A DNA stretch of 64,000 bases from Mesorhizobium sp. WSM4313 (GCF_002294725.1 NZ_NSFT01000001.1:310001-374000); one strand, 5' to 3'. Counted from the first letter of the stretch, positions 1 through 9,699 are shown. Numbers and translations are program-made. The notes: generated from the letters alone by a model not told the origin.

Positions 1-1263
1 TACGTCATCAATGACGCCGGCTCGCAGATCGACGTGCTCGGCCGCTCGGCGTTGCTGCGCTATCGTGAAGCGCTCGGCGACGATATCGGCGAGATCCCGT
101 CCGGTCTCTATCCGGGCGACTATCTGGTCCCCGTCGGCCAGGCGCTAGCCAAGGAATTCGACCGCGGCCTGCTGCAGATGCCGGAAGAGGAGGCGCTGGC
201 GATCGTCAAGGACCGCACAGTCGACGCGATGATGGCGATGATCCGCGAGGATCTGGCGCTGCTCAACGTGCATCACGACGTGTTCTTCTCCGAGCGCACG
301 CTGCATGCCGACAACGCCAAGAAGATCCGGGCGGCGATCGCCGACCTGACGCTGAAGGGTCACATCTACAAAGGCAAGCTGCCGCCGCCCAAGGGCGAGA
401 AGCCGGACGACTGGGAAGACCGCGAGCAGACGCTGTTCCGCTCGACCGCGGTCGGCGACGACATGGACCGGGCCCTGGTCAAGTCGGACGGCTCGTTCAC
501 CTATTTCGCCGCCGACGTCGCCTATCTCAAGGACAAGGTCGATCGCGGCTTCGTCGACCTGATCTATGTGCTCGGCGCCGACCATGGCGGCTATGTGAAG
601 CGGCTCGAGGCGCTGGCGCGCGCGGTTGCCGGCGATGCCGTCAAGCTCACCGTGCTGCTTTGCCAACTCGTAAAACTGTTCCGCGACGGCGAGCCGGTCC
701 GCATGTCGAAACGGTCCGGCGATTTCATCACGCTGCGCGAGGTCGTGGAAGAGGTCGGCCGCGACCCGATCCGCTTCATGATGCTTTACCGCAAGAACGA
801 CGCGCCGCTCGATTTCGACTTCGCCAAGGTCACCGAGCAGTCGAAGGACAATCCGGTGTTCTACGTGCAGTACGCGTCGGCGCGCTGCCATTCCGTTTTC
901 AGGCAGGCGAGCGAGCAGCTCGGCGAGGCGAACTTCGATCGCAACCGGCTCGCGGCCTCGGTGGCTGCGCTGGCCGACGAGGGCGAGATCGCGCTGATCC
1001 GGAAGCTGGCCGAATATCCTCGGCTGATCGAATCCGCGGCGCTTTCGCTGGAGCCGCACCGGCTGGCATTCTACCTCTACGATCTGGCTTCCAGCTTCCA
1101 TGCACAGTGGAATCGCGGCAACGACAACCAGGACTTACGTTTTGTTAAGGTTAACGACCGAGAATCAACTTATGCCAGACTAGGGCTGGTGCAGGCTGTT
1201 TCGGATGTTTTGACTTCCGGCCTGACGCTGATCGGGGCAGACGCGCCCATCGAAATGCGTTAG
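1..1263 (+). CDS. argS: arginyl-tRNA synthetase, 5' end missing
   Basis: Class I aminoacyl-tRNA synthetase that charges tRNA-Arg in the cytoplasm. The reading frame is open from the first base of the window ([21 protein letters not shown], a typical ArgS catalytic-domain segment), so the N-terminus lies upstream. About 420 of the roughly 585 residues usual for the family are present. The KMSKR-class loop is seen as MSKRSGD at about window residue 235, followed by the anticodon-binding DALR-type domain ([17 protein letters not shown] onward). The stop is TAG at 1261. It precedes the SPOR-protein gene by about 100 bp in the same direction, an order common in Rhizobiales. Identification is secure; only the start is unknown. 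Confidence 0.97.
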   Translation, partial: YVINDAGSQIDVLGRSALLRYREALGDDIGEIPSGLYPGDYLVPVGQALAKEFDRGLLQMPEEEALAIVKDRTVDAMMAMIREDLALLNVHHDVFFSERTLHADNAKKIRAAIADLTLKGHIYKGKLPPPKGEKPDDWEDREQTLFRSTAVGDDMDRALVKSDGSFTYFAADVAYLKDKVDRGFVDLIYVLGADHGGYVKRLEALARAVAGDAVKLTVLLCQLVKLFRDGEPVRMSKRSGDFITLREVVEEVGRDPIRFMMLYRKNDAPLDFDFAKVTEQSKDNPVFYVQYASARCHSVFRQASEQLGEANFDRNRLAASVAALADEGEIALIRKLAEYPRLIESAALSLEPHRLAFYLYDLASSFHAQWNRGNDNQDLRFVKVNDRESTYARLGLVQAVSDVLTSGLTLIGADAPIEMR

Positions 1264-1366
1264 GTTTAACTAAAAAACCTGTCACCTTTTGCCCACATTG
1301 CGCTGGTAAGGGCCAACCCTGCGCGACGTCCATGGCGTCCGACTGTGTGCGAGTTCGGGAACAATA

Positions 1367-4300
1367 ATGGCAGACAGAACCCCGCTGAAAGTAGCCGACC
1401 ACAACGACATCGCCGACGATGATCCGTTCGCTGAACTGACCCGGATCATGGGTTTCGATCCGCGCCAGCCGGTGCGGCAGCCGGCCCCCGCGGCCGAAAA
1501 GGCCAATCAGGCCGTGGAGGCTGACGATTTCGACATCGACCTCGAGAAGGAGTTGATGGGCGAGTTCGACACCGTCGAGGAAAGCGCGCCGGTCGCTCAG
1601 CAGGCTGCACTGCATCAGATCAGCAAAGAGCCGGCCTTCGAGGCTGCCAGCGCCGCCGCGAATGACGACGAGCTTACCGCTTCCTTCGAGCAGGATTTCG
1701 TATTCGACGACGCGGCGGATTATGCCGACTTCGCCGTGGCCCGTGCGCCGGAGCCGGATTTTGCGCCGCAGCCGCAGGCGGCGCCCGAACCGGAAGTCGC
1801 GCCAGAGGCGCATTTTGGATCTGAGGCGCATTTCGCGCCGGTGCCAGAAGAAGCTTCCGAGCCGGAAGTCGCTTTCGACGACGATTTCGACAAGGCGGTC
1901 GCCAGTTCGCTCGATGTCTCGCCGGTCGAAGATGATCTTGCGATCGACCGGGAAATGGCGGCTTCGCTGGACCAGGATTTCCAGCTCGACCATCACGAGC
2001 CTGCCAATCTCGACGATCAAGAGCTCGCCAACCTCGACGATCAAGAGCCGGCTGACGCGCGCCAGGACGCCGTCGAGGCCATGCAGGCCGCGAGCGAGGC
2101 GGCGTTCGACGCCGATTTCGACAACGCGGTCCAGATGTCGCTCGAAGACGAGCTGTCGTTTGAGAGCCACGAGCCGGAGCAGCATGCGCAGGCCGCCGAG
2201 CCGGTCGAAGCTCACGCAGCCGCCCCGCTGATTTCCGAGGACGATTTTGCCGGTCATTTCGATCAGGCGATGACCGATGTCGATATCAATCTCGGCCAGG
2301 ATATGGATCTCGGCCAGGGTCAGGATCTTCAAGAGCCTGAGCTGTCGCTTGACGAAGAGTCTGCGCCGGCTGTCGAGGCGTCGGCCGAGACGGCCGCCGC
2401 CGAGCCGGAGCTTGCCGCGCCCGAACCTGCCGCCGCGCTGACCCTCGATGACGATTTCGAGCTGAGCTTTCGCGATGCGTTGAACGAGGAGCCGCAAGCT
2501 CCGGCCGTCGAGCCTGTTGCCGCGCTGCAGCCGACCGTCGCCGAGGCGGCGGCTCCCGTCGTCGCCGCTCCGGTTCCGCCGAGCGCCGCCGTTGAGCCCG
2601 TGAAACCGGCCGCCAGCGAGCGCAGCCTGGAAGACGAGCTCAATGCGCTGCTTGGCGCCATGACCGCGCGGCCGATGCCGGCTGTCAGGGAGCCTGCTCC
2701 GGCGCCCCGGCTGGTTGTGCAACCTGCGAGCTACGAAAGCGAGAAGACCGAGACCGACGATCTCGACTGGAATCTCGACGAGCAGCAGCCGTCGCAGAGC
2801 GGCCAGGGCGATCTGCCGGTCGAAAGCGACCTGGACGACCTGCTCGCCAGCGAGCTCGATCACCAGGATTTCGCAACCTCGGCCAAGGCAGAGCCCGCGG
2901 TCGATTTTGATGACGACGAATTCGGCGCCGCTTTCGCCCGGAGTATCGAAGCCGAGCAGGAGGCCGCCCGGGCGAAGGCAAATTCGTCCGATTGGCTGCA
3001 TTCTACGAACGCCGAGCCGGCAAGGTCGTGGAGTCGCTCGACCCCGACCGCCGCTCCGCCGGTGCAGGCTTCGTTTGCTGCGCAGCCGGCAGCCTCGGCG
3101 CCGGTGCAGATGACCGCACCTTCAGCGCCAATGCAGGTGTCGGCGCCGGCCTACCGCAGCGAACTGGCTACGGATTATTCCGCCTACGCCAAGCCGGCGC
3201 AGGCGCCCGTGCCTCCACAACACCCCCACGAGCATGATGACATGCCCGACGTCGAGACGGTCGACGTGCCGGAGCGCGTGGTCGCGCTCGCGGACGACCT
3301 CGACATTCCGGAGCTCAGCTTCGAAGAGGACCAGCCGGCGGCACCCGCATATGACGATCTCGATGCGGAATTCGCCAGTCTGCTCACCGACATGAACGCG
3401 ACGGAGATCGCGTCGGCGCCGACACAGAGCCGCAGCTATGACGACGAATCCTATAATGCCGGCTTCAATGGCTATGATCGTCGCGACTTGCGTGCCGAGG
3501 CTCCGGCGGCTCCGGTGACCCCGGCTGCGCTTGCCGCCGCGAATGATTACGATGCCGATGATTTGCCCGGCAGCCGGCCGGTTTCGCAGGCGGACGAATT
3601 CGCCGCCGATGAACTCGACTATGATCCCGAGCTCGAAGAAGCGATGGCGATCCCCGGGCTTGCCGAGCGCTCGTCGGCGCAGTCGCGCAGGCGCGGCGTG
3701 ATGATCGCGGCGCTCGTCGGCGCAGTGGTGGTTTTCGGCGGCCTTGGCGCGCTGGCCTTCTCCTTCGGCGGCAAAGGCGGCGGCGCGGCCCCGGTGATCG
3801 TCAAGGCCGACAATTCGCCGATCAAGGTGAAGCCCGAAAATCCGGGCGGCACGGTGGTGCCGAACCAGGACAACAAGGTTTACGACGCGGTCGCCAAGGG
3901 CGGCGGCGCGGCCAAGCCGGCCGAGCCGGTGCAGCAGAAGCTGGTGAACACCACCGAGCAGCCTGTGGACCTGGCATCGAAGGAACCGCCGCAGAGCCGT
4001 GTGGTCGACCTTTCGCCCAACGACAATGGCGCCGCGGCCGGCACTGACGCCGCCGGCGATCCAGGCACAGCATTGCCCGGCGTCGAGCAAGCGGCTGTGC
4101 CCGCAAGCACGCAACCTGCCGCGCCCGCAAGCGCGCAGCCTACCGCGCCGGCAAGCGCGCAGCCGGCGGCACCGGCGCCGAAGTCGGAAGACCGCATCGC
4201 CCAGGTGCTGCAGCAGGATGCCGAGAACACCGCCAACAACGATGTCGTCGCCGTCGCGCCGCGCAAGGTGAAGACGATGATGGTGAAACCCGACGGCTCG

Positions 4301-4882
4301 CTGGTGCCGCGCGAGGACCCGGCTCCAGCCGCTGCGCCGAAGGTCGCCGCGGCCGAACCGAGCGATCCGGCGCCGCAACATGTCGCGCCGGCCTCCGACG
4401 GCCAGCAGACGGGAACCGTGGCTTCCGACGCGGGCCAGGCCGTTACGGACCAGGCCGATGCGCCGGCCGTCAAGCCGGTGAAACCCGCGAAGAAGACTGA
4501 AGCCAAGGCGCAGTCGGCCAACACGCCGGCAGTGGCGCCGGTGGCGCCGGCGCGTCCGTCCGACCAGCCGGTCGATATCGTCGGCGAGGTCAAGCCGGAC
4601 CAGGTCGCTTCGATCGATCCGGCGGCGGCCGCCGGCGGCGGCTCGTGGTCGATGCAGATCGCATCGCAGCCGACGGTCGAAAGCGCGCAGTCGACCTATC
4701 AGGACCTGCAGCGCCGCTATGGCGGCGTGCTGTCCGGCCGCACGGCCAACATCGTCAAGGCCGAGGTCGCGGGCAAGGGTACCTTCTACCGCGTCCGCGT
4801 TGCGGCCCAGTCGCGCAACGATGCGATCAGCCTTTGCACCAGCTACAAGGCGGCCGGCGGCAACTGCTTCGTATCGCGCTGA
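1367..4882 (+). CDS. large SPOR-domain inner-membrane protein
   Basis: Predicted single-pass inner-membrane protein of 1171 residues that should bind denuded septal peptidoglycan. Seen: a very long, acidic, Ala/Pro/Glu-rich cytoplasmic region (1-775), one membrane segment at about 778-800 preceded by RRR (type II orientation), a Pro/Ala-rich periplasmic linker with near-perfect PASAQP repeats (about 910-940), and a C-terminal SPOR domain (about 1091-1171, GSWSMQIASQPTVESAQ to CFVSR). The cytoplasmic region holds at least six copies of a loose acidic motif of the form D-D/E-(D)-F-x-x-A/F (near 169, 246, 289, 358, 512, 666). SPOR proteins act in cell division or envelope remodelling; the neighbouring nagZ fits a murein theme. 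The ATG at 1367 is the first start in frame. The exact role is unknown. Confidence 0.93.
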   Translation: MADRTPLKVADHNDIADDDPFAELTRIMGFDPRQPVRQPAPAAEKANQAVEADDFDIDLEKELMGEFDTVEESAPVAQQAALHQISKEPAFEAASAAANDDELTASFEQDFVFDDAADYADFAVARAPEPDFAPQPQAAPEPEVAPEAHFGSEAHFAPVPEEASEPEVAFDDDFDKAVASSLDVSPVEDDLAIDREMAASLDQDFQLDHHEPANLDDQELANLDDQEPADARQDAVEAMQAASEAAFDADFDNAVQMSLEDELSFESHEPEQHAQAAEPVEAHAAAPLISEDDFAGHFDQAMTDVDINLGQDMDLGQGQDLQEPELSLDEESAPAVEASAETAAAEPELAAPEPAAALTLDDDFELSFRDALNEEPQAPAVEPVAALQPTVAEAAAPVVAAPVPPSAAVEPVKPAASERSLEDELNALLGAMTARPMPAVREPAPAPRLVVQPASYESEKTETDDLDWNLDEQQPSQSGQGDLPVESDLDDLLASELDHQDFATSAKAEPAVDFDDDEFGAAFARSIEAEQEAARAKANSSDWLHSTNAEPARSWSRSTPTAAPPVQASFAAQPAASAPVQMTAPSAPMQVSAPAYRSELATDYSAYAKPAQAPVPPQHPHEHDDMPDVETVDVPERVVALADDLDIPELSFEEDQPAAPAYDDLDAEFASLLTDMNATEIASAPTQSRSYDDESYNAGFNGYDRRDLRAEAPAAPVTPAALAAANDYDADDLPGSRPVSQADEFAADELDYDPELEEAMAIPGLAERSSAQSRRRGVMIAALVGAVVVFGGLGALAFSFGGKGGGAAPVIVKADNSPIKVKPENPGGTVVPNQDNKVYDAVAKGGGAAKPAEPVQQKLVNTTEQPVDLASKEPPQSRVVDLSPNDNGAAAGTDAAGDPGTALPGVEQAAVPASTQPAAPASAQPTAPASAQPAAPAPKSEDRIAQVLQQDAENTANNDVVAVAPRKVKTMMVKPDGSLVPREDPAPAAAPKVAAAEPSDPAPQHVAPASDGQQTGTVASDAGQAVTDQADAPAVKPVKPAKKTEAKAQSANTPAVAPVAPARPSDQPVDIVGEVKPDQVASIDPAAAAGGGSWSMQIASQPTVESAQSTYQDLQRRYGGVLSGRTANIVKAEVAGKGTFYRVRVAAQSRNDAISLCTSYKAAGGNCFVSR

Positions 4883-4899
4883 TTAAATCAAGCCTATCA

Positions 4900-4934
4900 A
4901 AGCCGGCGCCGCCGAAAGGCCGCGCCGGCTTTTC
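4900..4934 (+). terminator. rho-independent terminator after the SPOR gene
   Basis: AGCCGGCGC at 4901-4909 pairs perfectly with GCGCCGGCT at 4922-4930, followed by TTTT. It lies 18 bp after the stop of the SPOR-protein gene and separates it from nagZ. Confidence 0.75.
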
Positions 4935-5015
4935 GTTGTGGACGGTTGCGGGCTTTGGCTGGTCCGAGGGCAGGGGTGATTCCCTTTGCTCGCTCAAAGC
5001 CTTAAGCTTCCGGGC

Positions 5016-6035
5016 ATGAGCGAATCAAAATCCATGATCCTCGGCTGCGCCGGGAAATCCCTCACAGAGGACGAAATCCATTTCTATCGGGACGAACGTC
5101 CCTGGGGCTTCATCCTGTTTGCGCGCAACATCGGCGAGGCCGGGCAGATCCGCGACCTCGTCGCCTCGATGCGCGACTGCGTCGGTCGCCCGGACGCTCC
5201 GGTCTTCATCGACCAGGAAGGCGGCAGGGTGCAGCGCCTGCGCCCGCCGCTGGCGCCGAACTACCCGGCCGGCGGCGCACTTGGCGCATTGTGGCGCGAT
5301 GATCGCGAGGCAGGCCGCCGCGCCGCCTGGCTGATGGCGCGGCTGCATGCCTTCGATCTCTCGCGCCTCGGCATCACCGCCGACTGCCTGCCGGTGCTCG
5401 ATGTGCCCGTCGAAGGCGCCAGCGACGTCATCGGCGCGCGCGCCTATGGCAAGGAGCCCAATGCTGCGATCGAGCTTGGCCGGGCCTCGGCCGAGGGGCT
5501 GATGTCGGGCGGCGTGCTGCCGGTGATGAAGCATATTCCCGGCCATGGCCGCGCCTTTGCCGACACGCATTTCGCGCTGCCGACCGTCGATACGCCGCTC
5601 GATGAACTCAGACGGCATGATTTTGCCCCGTTCAAGGCGTTGAACGAGCTGCCGATGGCGATGACGGCGCATGTCGTCTACAGCGCGGTCGACCCCGACA
5701 ATCCGGCGACGACGTCCGCCAAGGTCGTGGATCAGGTGATCCGCGGCGAGATCGGCTTCGACGGGCTGCTGATGAGCGACGACACGTCGATGAAGGCACT
5801 TTCTGGGGATTTCCCGACAAAGGCGGCCTCGATCCTTGCGGCCGGCTGCGATCTCGTCCTTCACTGCAACGGCGTTTTCGAGGAGATGTCAGGGATCGCG
5901 TCGCGCACGACGGCGCTGTCAGGCAAGTCTTTGCAGCGCGCCGAGCGGGCGCTGACCTATATAAAGGATCGCGACGTCGCCGATGAAACGGCCATACGCG
6001 CAGAATTCGCCACCTATTTCGAAGCGGTGGCCTGA
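5016..6035 (+). CDS. nagZ: beta-N-acetylhexosaminidase (GH3)
   Basis: Cytoplasmic glycosidase that removes GlcNAc from 1,6-anhydromuropeptides during cell-wall recycling. Seen: 339 residues, FIDQEGGRVQRLR at about 63-75, the NagZ loop KHIPGHG at 172-178 with the catalytic His, and LLMSDDTSM (SDD at about 254-256) with the family's nucleophilic Asp. The ATG at 5016 is chosen; an in-frame TTG at 4986 would only add ten residues not typical of the family. The gene is 20 bp upstream of scpA, the usual alphaproteobacterial order nagZ-scpA-scpB. In organisms with AmpC-type enzymes NagZ products act as inducers; here the only beta-lactamase seen (61.6 kb) is class D. Confidence 0.95.
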   Translation: MSESKSMILGCAGKSLTEDEIHFYRDERPWGFILFARNIGEAGQIRDLVASMRDCVGRPDAPVFIDQEGGRVQRLRPPLAPNYPAGGALGALWRDDREAGRRAAWLMARLHAFDLSRLGITADCLPVLDVPVEGASDVIGARAYGKEPNAAIELGRASAEGLMSGGVLPVMKHIPGHGRAFADTHFALPTVDTPLDELRRHDFAPFKALNELPMAMTAHVVYSAVDPDNPATTSAKVVDQVIRGEIGFDGLLMSDDTSMKALSGDFPTKAASILAAGCDLVLHCNGVFEEMSGIASRTTALSGKSLQRAERALTYIKDRDVADETAIRAEFATYFEAVA

Positions 6036-6055
6036 ACCGAAGGGACGAAGGGCAA

Positions 6056-6898
6056 GTGGCGGAGACATTGGAAGGCAAGGCCGCGAAGGCCGCACCGATG
6101 GACCGCCTGTGGGCCGAGAACGACGATTCACGCCTGACCGGCGACCCGTCGCTGGTCGTCGACGTGGCGGGGTTCGAAGGCCCGCTCGATCTTCTTTTGC
6201 ATCTTGCCCGCAACCAAAAGGTCGATCTGGCGCGCATTTCTATCCTGGCGCTCGCGGAGCAATATCTGGCCTTCGTCGAAAAAGTGCGGGCGCTTAGGTT
6301 AGAGCTTGCCGCCGACTATCTGGTGATGGCGGCGTGGCTGGCCTTCCTGAAGTCGAAGCTCTTGATCCCGAAACAGCCGGGCGAGGAGGGCGAAAGCGGC
6401 GAGGAACTGGCGGCGGTGCTGCAATTCCGGCTGAAGCGCCTTGAAGCCATGCGCGACGCCTCGGCGCGGCTGGTGAACCGCAACCGTCTTGGGCGCGACG
6501 TCTTTGCGCGCGGCATGCCGGAAATGGTCATTGTCGAGAAGCGCAACAGCTTTTCGGCTTCGCTCTACGATCTGCTCACCGCCTATGCGCAGCAGCGCCA
6601 GCGGCAGGCGATCAACAATGTGACGATCGCCCGGCGCGCCGTGTGGTCGCTCAAGGATGCACGCGAGGTGCTGGCGCGGCTGATCGGCTCGGTCGGCGAC
6701 TGGACGACGCTCGACAGCTTCCTGATCGAATATCTGGCGGCGCCGGAAGAGAAGCGCACGGCGATGGCCAGTTCCTTCGCGGCGACGCTCGAGATGGTGC
6801 GCGAGGGCAAATTGGAAGTTCGGCAGGATCAGGTGTTCGCGCCGATCTATCTGCGCGGCCGCGCGCAAGGGGTAAGGGCAGTCGAGGTGGTATCATGA
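6056..6898 (+). CDS. scpA: segregation and condensation protein A
   Basis: Kleisin subunit of the bacterial SMC-ScpAB condensin, needed for chromosome compaction and segregation. Seen: 280 residues with the N-terminal kleisin signature FEGPLDLLLHLARNQKVDL at about residues 40-58, the ADYLVMAAWLAFLKSKLLIP helix and a C-terminal winged-helix segment. The start is GTG at 6056, 20 bp after nagZ; an alternative ATG at 6098 would still keep the kleisin domain. The last codons overlap scpB by ATGA, implying coupled translation and near-equal synthesis of the two subunits. Confidence 0.95.
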   Translation: MAETLEGKAAKAAPMDRLWAENDDSRLTGDPSLVVDVAGFEGPLDLLLHLARNQKVDLARISILALAEQYLAFVEKVRALRLELAADYLVMAAWLAFLKSKLLIPKQPGEEGESGEELAAVLQFRLKRLEAMRDASARLVNRNRLGRDVFARGMPEMVIVEKRNSFSASLYDLLTAYAQQRQRQAINNVTIARRAVWSLKDAREVLARLIGSVGDWTTLDSFLIEYLAAPEEKRTAMASSFAATLEMVREGKLEVRQDQVFAPIYLRGRAQGVRAVEVVS

Positions 6899-7650
6899 GC
6901 GAACGCGCCAACGCGTCGGTCATCCCGTTCAAGGTCGAGGACGAACCGGAAGACGAGATGGCCGAGCAGGGTTCCATCGAAAACCCGGCCGAGCGGCTGC
7001 AATTGTCGGAAGCCGTGCGCATGGCCGAGGCGATCATATTCGCCAGTGCCGAGCCGGTCAGCGAAAAGCAGCTTGCCGCGCGCCTGCCGGAAGGCGTCAA
7101 CATTGCCGCCGCAATGGCGGATCTGCAGGAAATCTATGCCAAGCGCGGCGTCAACCTGGTACGGGTCGGCGATGCCTGGGCCTTCCGCACCGCCGGCGAC
7201 CTGGCTTTCCTGATGAGCCGGGACTCCGTGCAGCAAAGGAAGCTCTCGCGCGCGGCGCTCGAAGTGCTGGCGATCATCGCCTATCACCAGCCGGTGACGC
7301 GCGCCGAGATCGAGGACATCAGGGGGGTTGAAACGTCGAAGGGCACGCTCGATACGCTGCTGGAAACGGAGTGGGTCAGGATGCGCGGGCGCCGCCGCAC
7401 GCCCGGACGGCCGGTGACCTACGGCACCACCGACGCTTTCCTCGATCATTTCGCGCTGGAGGAGATCCGCGATCTGCCCGGCATGGAAGAGCTGAAGGGC
7501 GCTGGCCTGCTCTCGACGCGCATGCCGGCGAATTTCTCGATGCCGGTGCCGCCGGCCGATCCGGACGCGCTCGCCGAAGACGAGGACGCGCTGACGGATA
7601 TCGACCTCGAGGAACTCGGCCTGCTGACGCCGCGCGTCACCGACGAGTGA
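6895..7650 (+). CDS. scpB: segregation and condensation protein B
   Basis: Second non-SMC subunit of the SMC-ScpAB complex, a dimer of winged-helix domains that binds ScpA. Seen: 251 residues; EAIIFASAEPVSEKQLAARLP near residue 45, the family core LSRAALEVLAIIAYHQPVTR and EIEDIRGVETSKGTLDTLLE, and an acidic C-terminal tail. The reading frame is open upstream into scpA, but the ATG at 6895 (overlapping the scpA stop as ATGA) is the natural start. Confidence 0.95.
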   Translation: MSERANASVIPFKVEDEPEDEMAEQGSIENPAERLQLSEAVRMAEAIIFASAEPVSEKQLAARLPEGVNIAAAMADLQEIYAKRGVNLVRVGDAWAFRTAGDLAFLMSRDSVQQRKLSRAALEVLAIIAYHQPVTRAEIEDIRGVETSKGTLDTLLETEWVRMRGRRRTPGRPVTYGTTDAFLDHFALEEIRDLPGMEELKGAGLLSTRMPANFSMPVPPADPDALAEDEDALTDIDLEELGLLTPRVTDE

Positions 7651-7829
7651 TCATCAAATCGCCGCGAATGGTCTATTAGCAGAGGCTGCGCGGATTCGTA
7701 GCAAGCCGCTCACGCCGAAAGTGCGTGACATCCGCTAGCCATTTTATCAACTTCGTAGCGGTTGTGTTTGAATCCTTGAGCGAAAACGCATAGATCATCG
7801 CCGAGGGAAACCATTCGAGAGAGATTGTT

Positions 7830-8048
7830 ATGGGTTCATTTTCGATTTGGCACTGGATGATCGTGCTGGTCATCGTGCTTCTGGTGTTCGGCCGCGGCAA
7901 GATCCCGGAACTGATGGGCGACATGGCCAAGGGCATCAAGAGCTTCAAGAAGGGCATGGCCGACGACGACGCCGACGACAAGCGTACCGTCGAACATCGC
8001 GCTGACGAGACTGTTTCGCCGGCCAAGGAAAAGGTCAGCAAGAGCTGA
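7830..8048 (+). CDS. tatA: Sec-independent translocase subunit TatA
   Basis: Pore-forming subunit of the twin-arginine system that exports folded proteins. Seen: 72 residues, a single N-terminal membrane segment ([15 protein letters not shown]), then the conserved hinge and amphipathic helix [20 protein letters not shown], and an acidic/charged tail. The start ATG at 7830 is preceded by AGAGAGA. It begins the tatA-tatB-tatC cluster; an RNA-structure-prone repeat (8068-8112) separates it from tatB, which may help make TatA more abundant than TatB and TatC, as the system needs (inference). Confidence 0.96.
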   Translation: MGSFSIWHWMIVLVIVLLVFGRGKIPELMGDMAKGIKSFKKGMADDDADDKRTVEHRADETVSPAKEKVSKS

Positions 8049-8067
8049 TCTTCGTTGTTGCTTTGAG

Positions 8068-8112
8068 CATGCCGTTGTCCCAAAACCGCTTCGCATTTTT
8101 GGGCAGCAGGCA
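8068..8112. repeat. RIME-like palindrome, partial copy A (tatA-tatB)
   Basis: GCATGCCGTTGTCCCAAAACCGCTTCGCATTTTTGGGCAGCAGGC is a single imperfect palindrome (CCCAAAA..TTTTGGG core) that matches the second half of the two-palindrome repeats at 9930-10034 and 29458-29560. The right arm has decayed (AGCAGGC instead of GACATGC). It fills most of the 83-bp tatA-tatB spacer. Confidence 0.7.
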
Positions 8113-8131
8113 CCCGTCGGAATAGATTGTC

Positions 8132-8839
8132 ATGTTCGAAGTCGGTTGGAGCGAGCTGCTGGTGATCGCGGTCGTCATGATCGTGGTCGTCGGGCCGAAG
8201 GATTTGCCCAACATGCTGCGCACCTTCGGCCGCACCGCGGCGAAATTGCGCGCCATGGCCGGCGACTTCCAGAAGCAGTTCAACGAAGCGCTGAAGGAAG
8301 CCGAGCTCGACGATGTGAAGAGCTCGATCGATAGTCTTCGCGGCCTCAATCCGATGAACGAGGTGCGCAAGCAGCTCAATCCGTTCGAGCAAGCCGCGGC
8401 CGATGTGCGCGCCGGCGTCGATACGATGATGAAGCCCAAGCCGGCCGCCGATCCGGCGGCACCGGCAGCGGAGACGCCGCAGGGCGCCGAGCCGCTCAAG
8501 AACGGTGCGACGGACCTGCCTCGCGTCGGTGGACCCGAGGCTGCGTCTGCCGCTCCAGCCTTCCCGGCCATGACCGACGCCTCCGTCACCGCACCGGTTT
8601 CTGACGCCGCCGTGCCGGCCAAGCCGGCGAAAAAGGCGGTGACCGCCAAGGCAAGGACCGCCGGCGCCGCGGCGAAAACGGCAGCGGCATCAAAGGCGCC
8701 GGCAGCGAAAGCGCCGGCCAAAGCCGCAGCGCCTGCAACGAAGGCAGCGCCGAAGGCTGGGGCAAAGCCTGCCGCGGTGAAGAAGCCGGCCGCGAAGAGG
8801 GCAACCGACGGCAAGAAGATGACGGGCGGCACCAAGTGA
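8132..8839 (+). CDS. tatB: Sec-independent translocase subunit TatB
   Basis: Substrate-receptor partner of TatC in the twin-arginine translocase. Seen: 235 residues; N-terminal membrane segment with the conserved Glu and the GPKDLPNMLRTFGR hinge (residues 4-34), a long amphipathic helix to about residue 80, then a Pro/Ala/Lys-rich tail rich in KAPA-type repeats, typical of rhizobial TatB. The stop codon overlaps the tatC start as GTGA. The start ATG at 8132 lies 20 bp after the partial RIME-like repeat. Confidence 0.95.
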   Translation: MFEVGWSELLVIAVVMIVVVGPKDLPNMLRTFGRTAAKLRAMAGDFQKQFNEALKEAELDDVKSSIDSLRGLNPMNEVRKQLNPFEQAAADVRAGVDTMMKPKPAADPAAPAAETPQGAEPLKNGATDLPRVGGPEAASAAPAFPAMTDASVTAPVSDAAVPAKPAKKAVTAKARTAGAAAKTAAASKAPAAKAPAKAAAPATKAAPKAGAKPAAVKKPAAKRATDGKKMTGGTK

Positions 8840-9699
8840 GCGTTTCGGACAAGGAGCGGGAAGAAATCGAGAAATCGTCGGCGCCGCTGATCGAGCATCT
8901 CGTCGAGCTGCGCCGCCGCCTGATCTGGTCGCTGGGTGGCTTTTTCGTCGCCTTTCTCGTCTGCTTCTTCTTCGCCAAGCGGCTGTTCAACCTTCTGGTC
9001 ATCCCGTTCAAATGGGCGACGCAATGGGCAGGTCTCGACCCGCACAAGGTCGAGCTGATTTATACCGCGCCGCAGGAGTTCTTCTTCACCCAGGTGAAGC
9101 TTGCCATGTTCGGCGGCATGGTGATCGCCTTCCCGCTGATCGCCACGCAGATCTACAAGTTCATCGCCCCCGGCCTCTACAAGAACGAGCGCAGCGCCTT
9201 CCTGCCGTTCCTGATCGCCTCGCCGATCCTGTTCCTGATGGGCGCCTCGCTGGTCTATTTCTTCTTCACCCCGATGGTCATGTGGTTCTTCCTGGCCATG
9301 CAGCAGACCGGCACCAACGACCAGGTGCAGATTTCACTGCTGCCGAAGGTGTCGGAATATCTCAGCCTGATCATGACGCTGATCTTTTCCTTCGGCCTGG
9401 TGTTCCAGCTGCCGGTGGTGACCAGCCTTTTGACGCGCGTCGGCATATTGTCGTCGCAGGCGCTGGCCGAGAAGCGCAAATGGGCGATCGTGCTTTCCTT
9501 CGTCGTTGCCGCCGTGCTGACGCCGCCCGATCCGATGAGCCAGTGCGGCCTCGCCATACCGACCATCATTCTCTATGAGGTCGCCATCTGGTCCTCGCGC
9601 ATGATCGAGCGCAGCCAGGCGCGCGACCGCCTGGCGCGCGAGCAGGCGGAGGCGGGGAGCTCTGCCGCGAGCAACACGCCGGATGCGCCATCGGCCTAG
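8836..9699 (+). CDS. tatC: Sec-independent translocase subunit TatC
   Basis: Polytopic membrane protein that recognises twin-arginine signal peptides. Seen: 287 residues, the TatC signature LIEHLVELRRRLIWSLGGFF near residues 18-37, about six membrane segments, PQEFFFTQVKLAMFGG and the conserved FGLVFQLPVV segment, with a charged C-terminal tail. The GTG start overlaps the tatB stop by 4 bp. The stop codon lies inside the left arm of a 145-bp palindrome (9697-9841). Confidence 0.96.
   Translation: MSVSDKEREEIEKSSAPLIEHLVELRRRLIWSLGGFFVAFLVCFFFAKRLFNLLVIPFKWATQWAGLDPHKVELIYTAPQEFFFTQVKLAMFGGMVIAFPLIATQIYKFIAPGLYKNERSAFLPFLIASPILFLMGASLVYFFFTPMVMWFFLAMQQTGTNDQVQISLLPKVSEYLSLIMTLIFSFGLVFQLPVVTSLLTRVGILSSQALAEKRKWAIVLSFVVAAVLTPPDPMSQCGLAIPTIILYEVAIWSSRMIERSQARDRLAREQAEAGSSAASNTPDAPSA

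Noticed and set aside
1151..3001. 616-codon open frame antisense to the SPOR gene
   Set aside because: Arg/Leu/Gly-rich composition typical of the shadow of a high-GC gene; the plus strand encodes a coherent SPOR protein.
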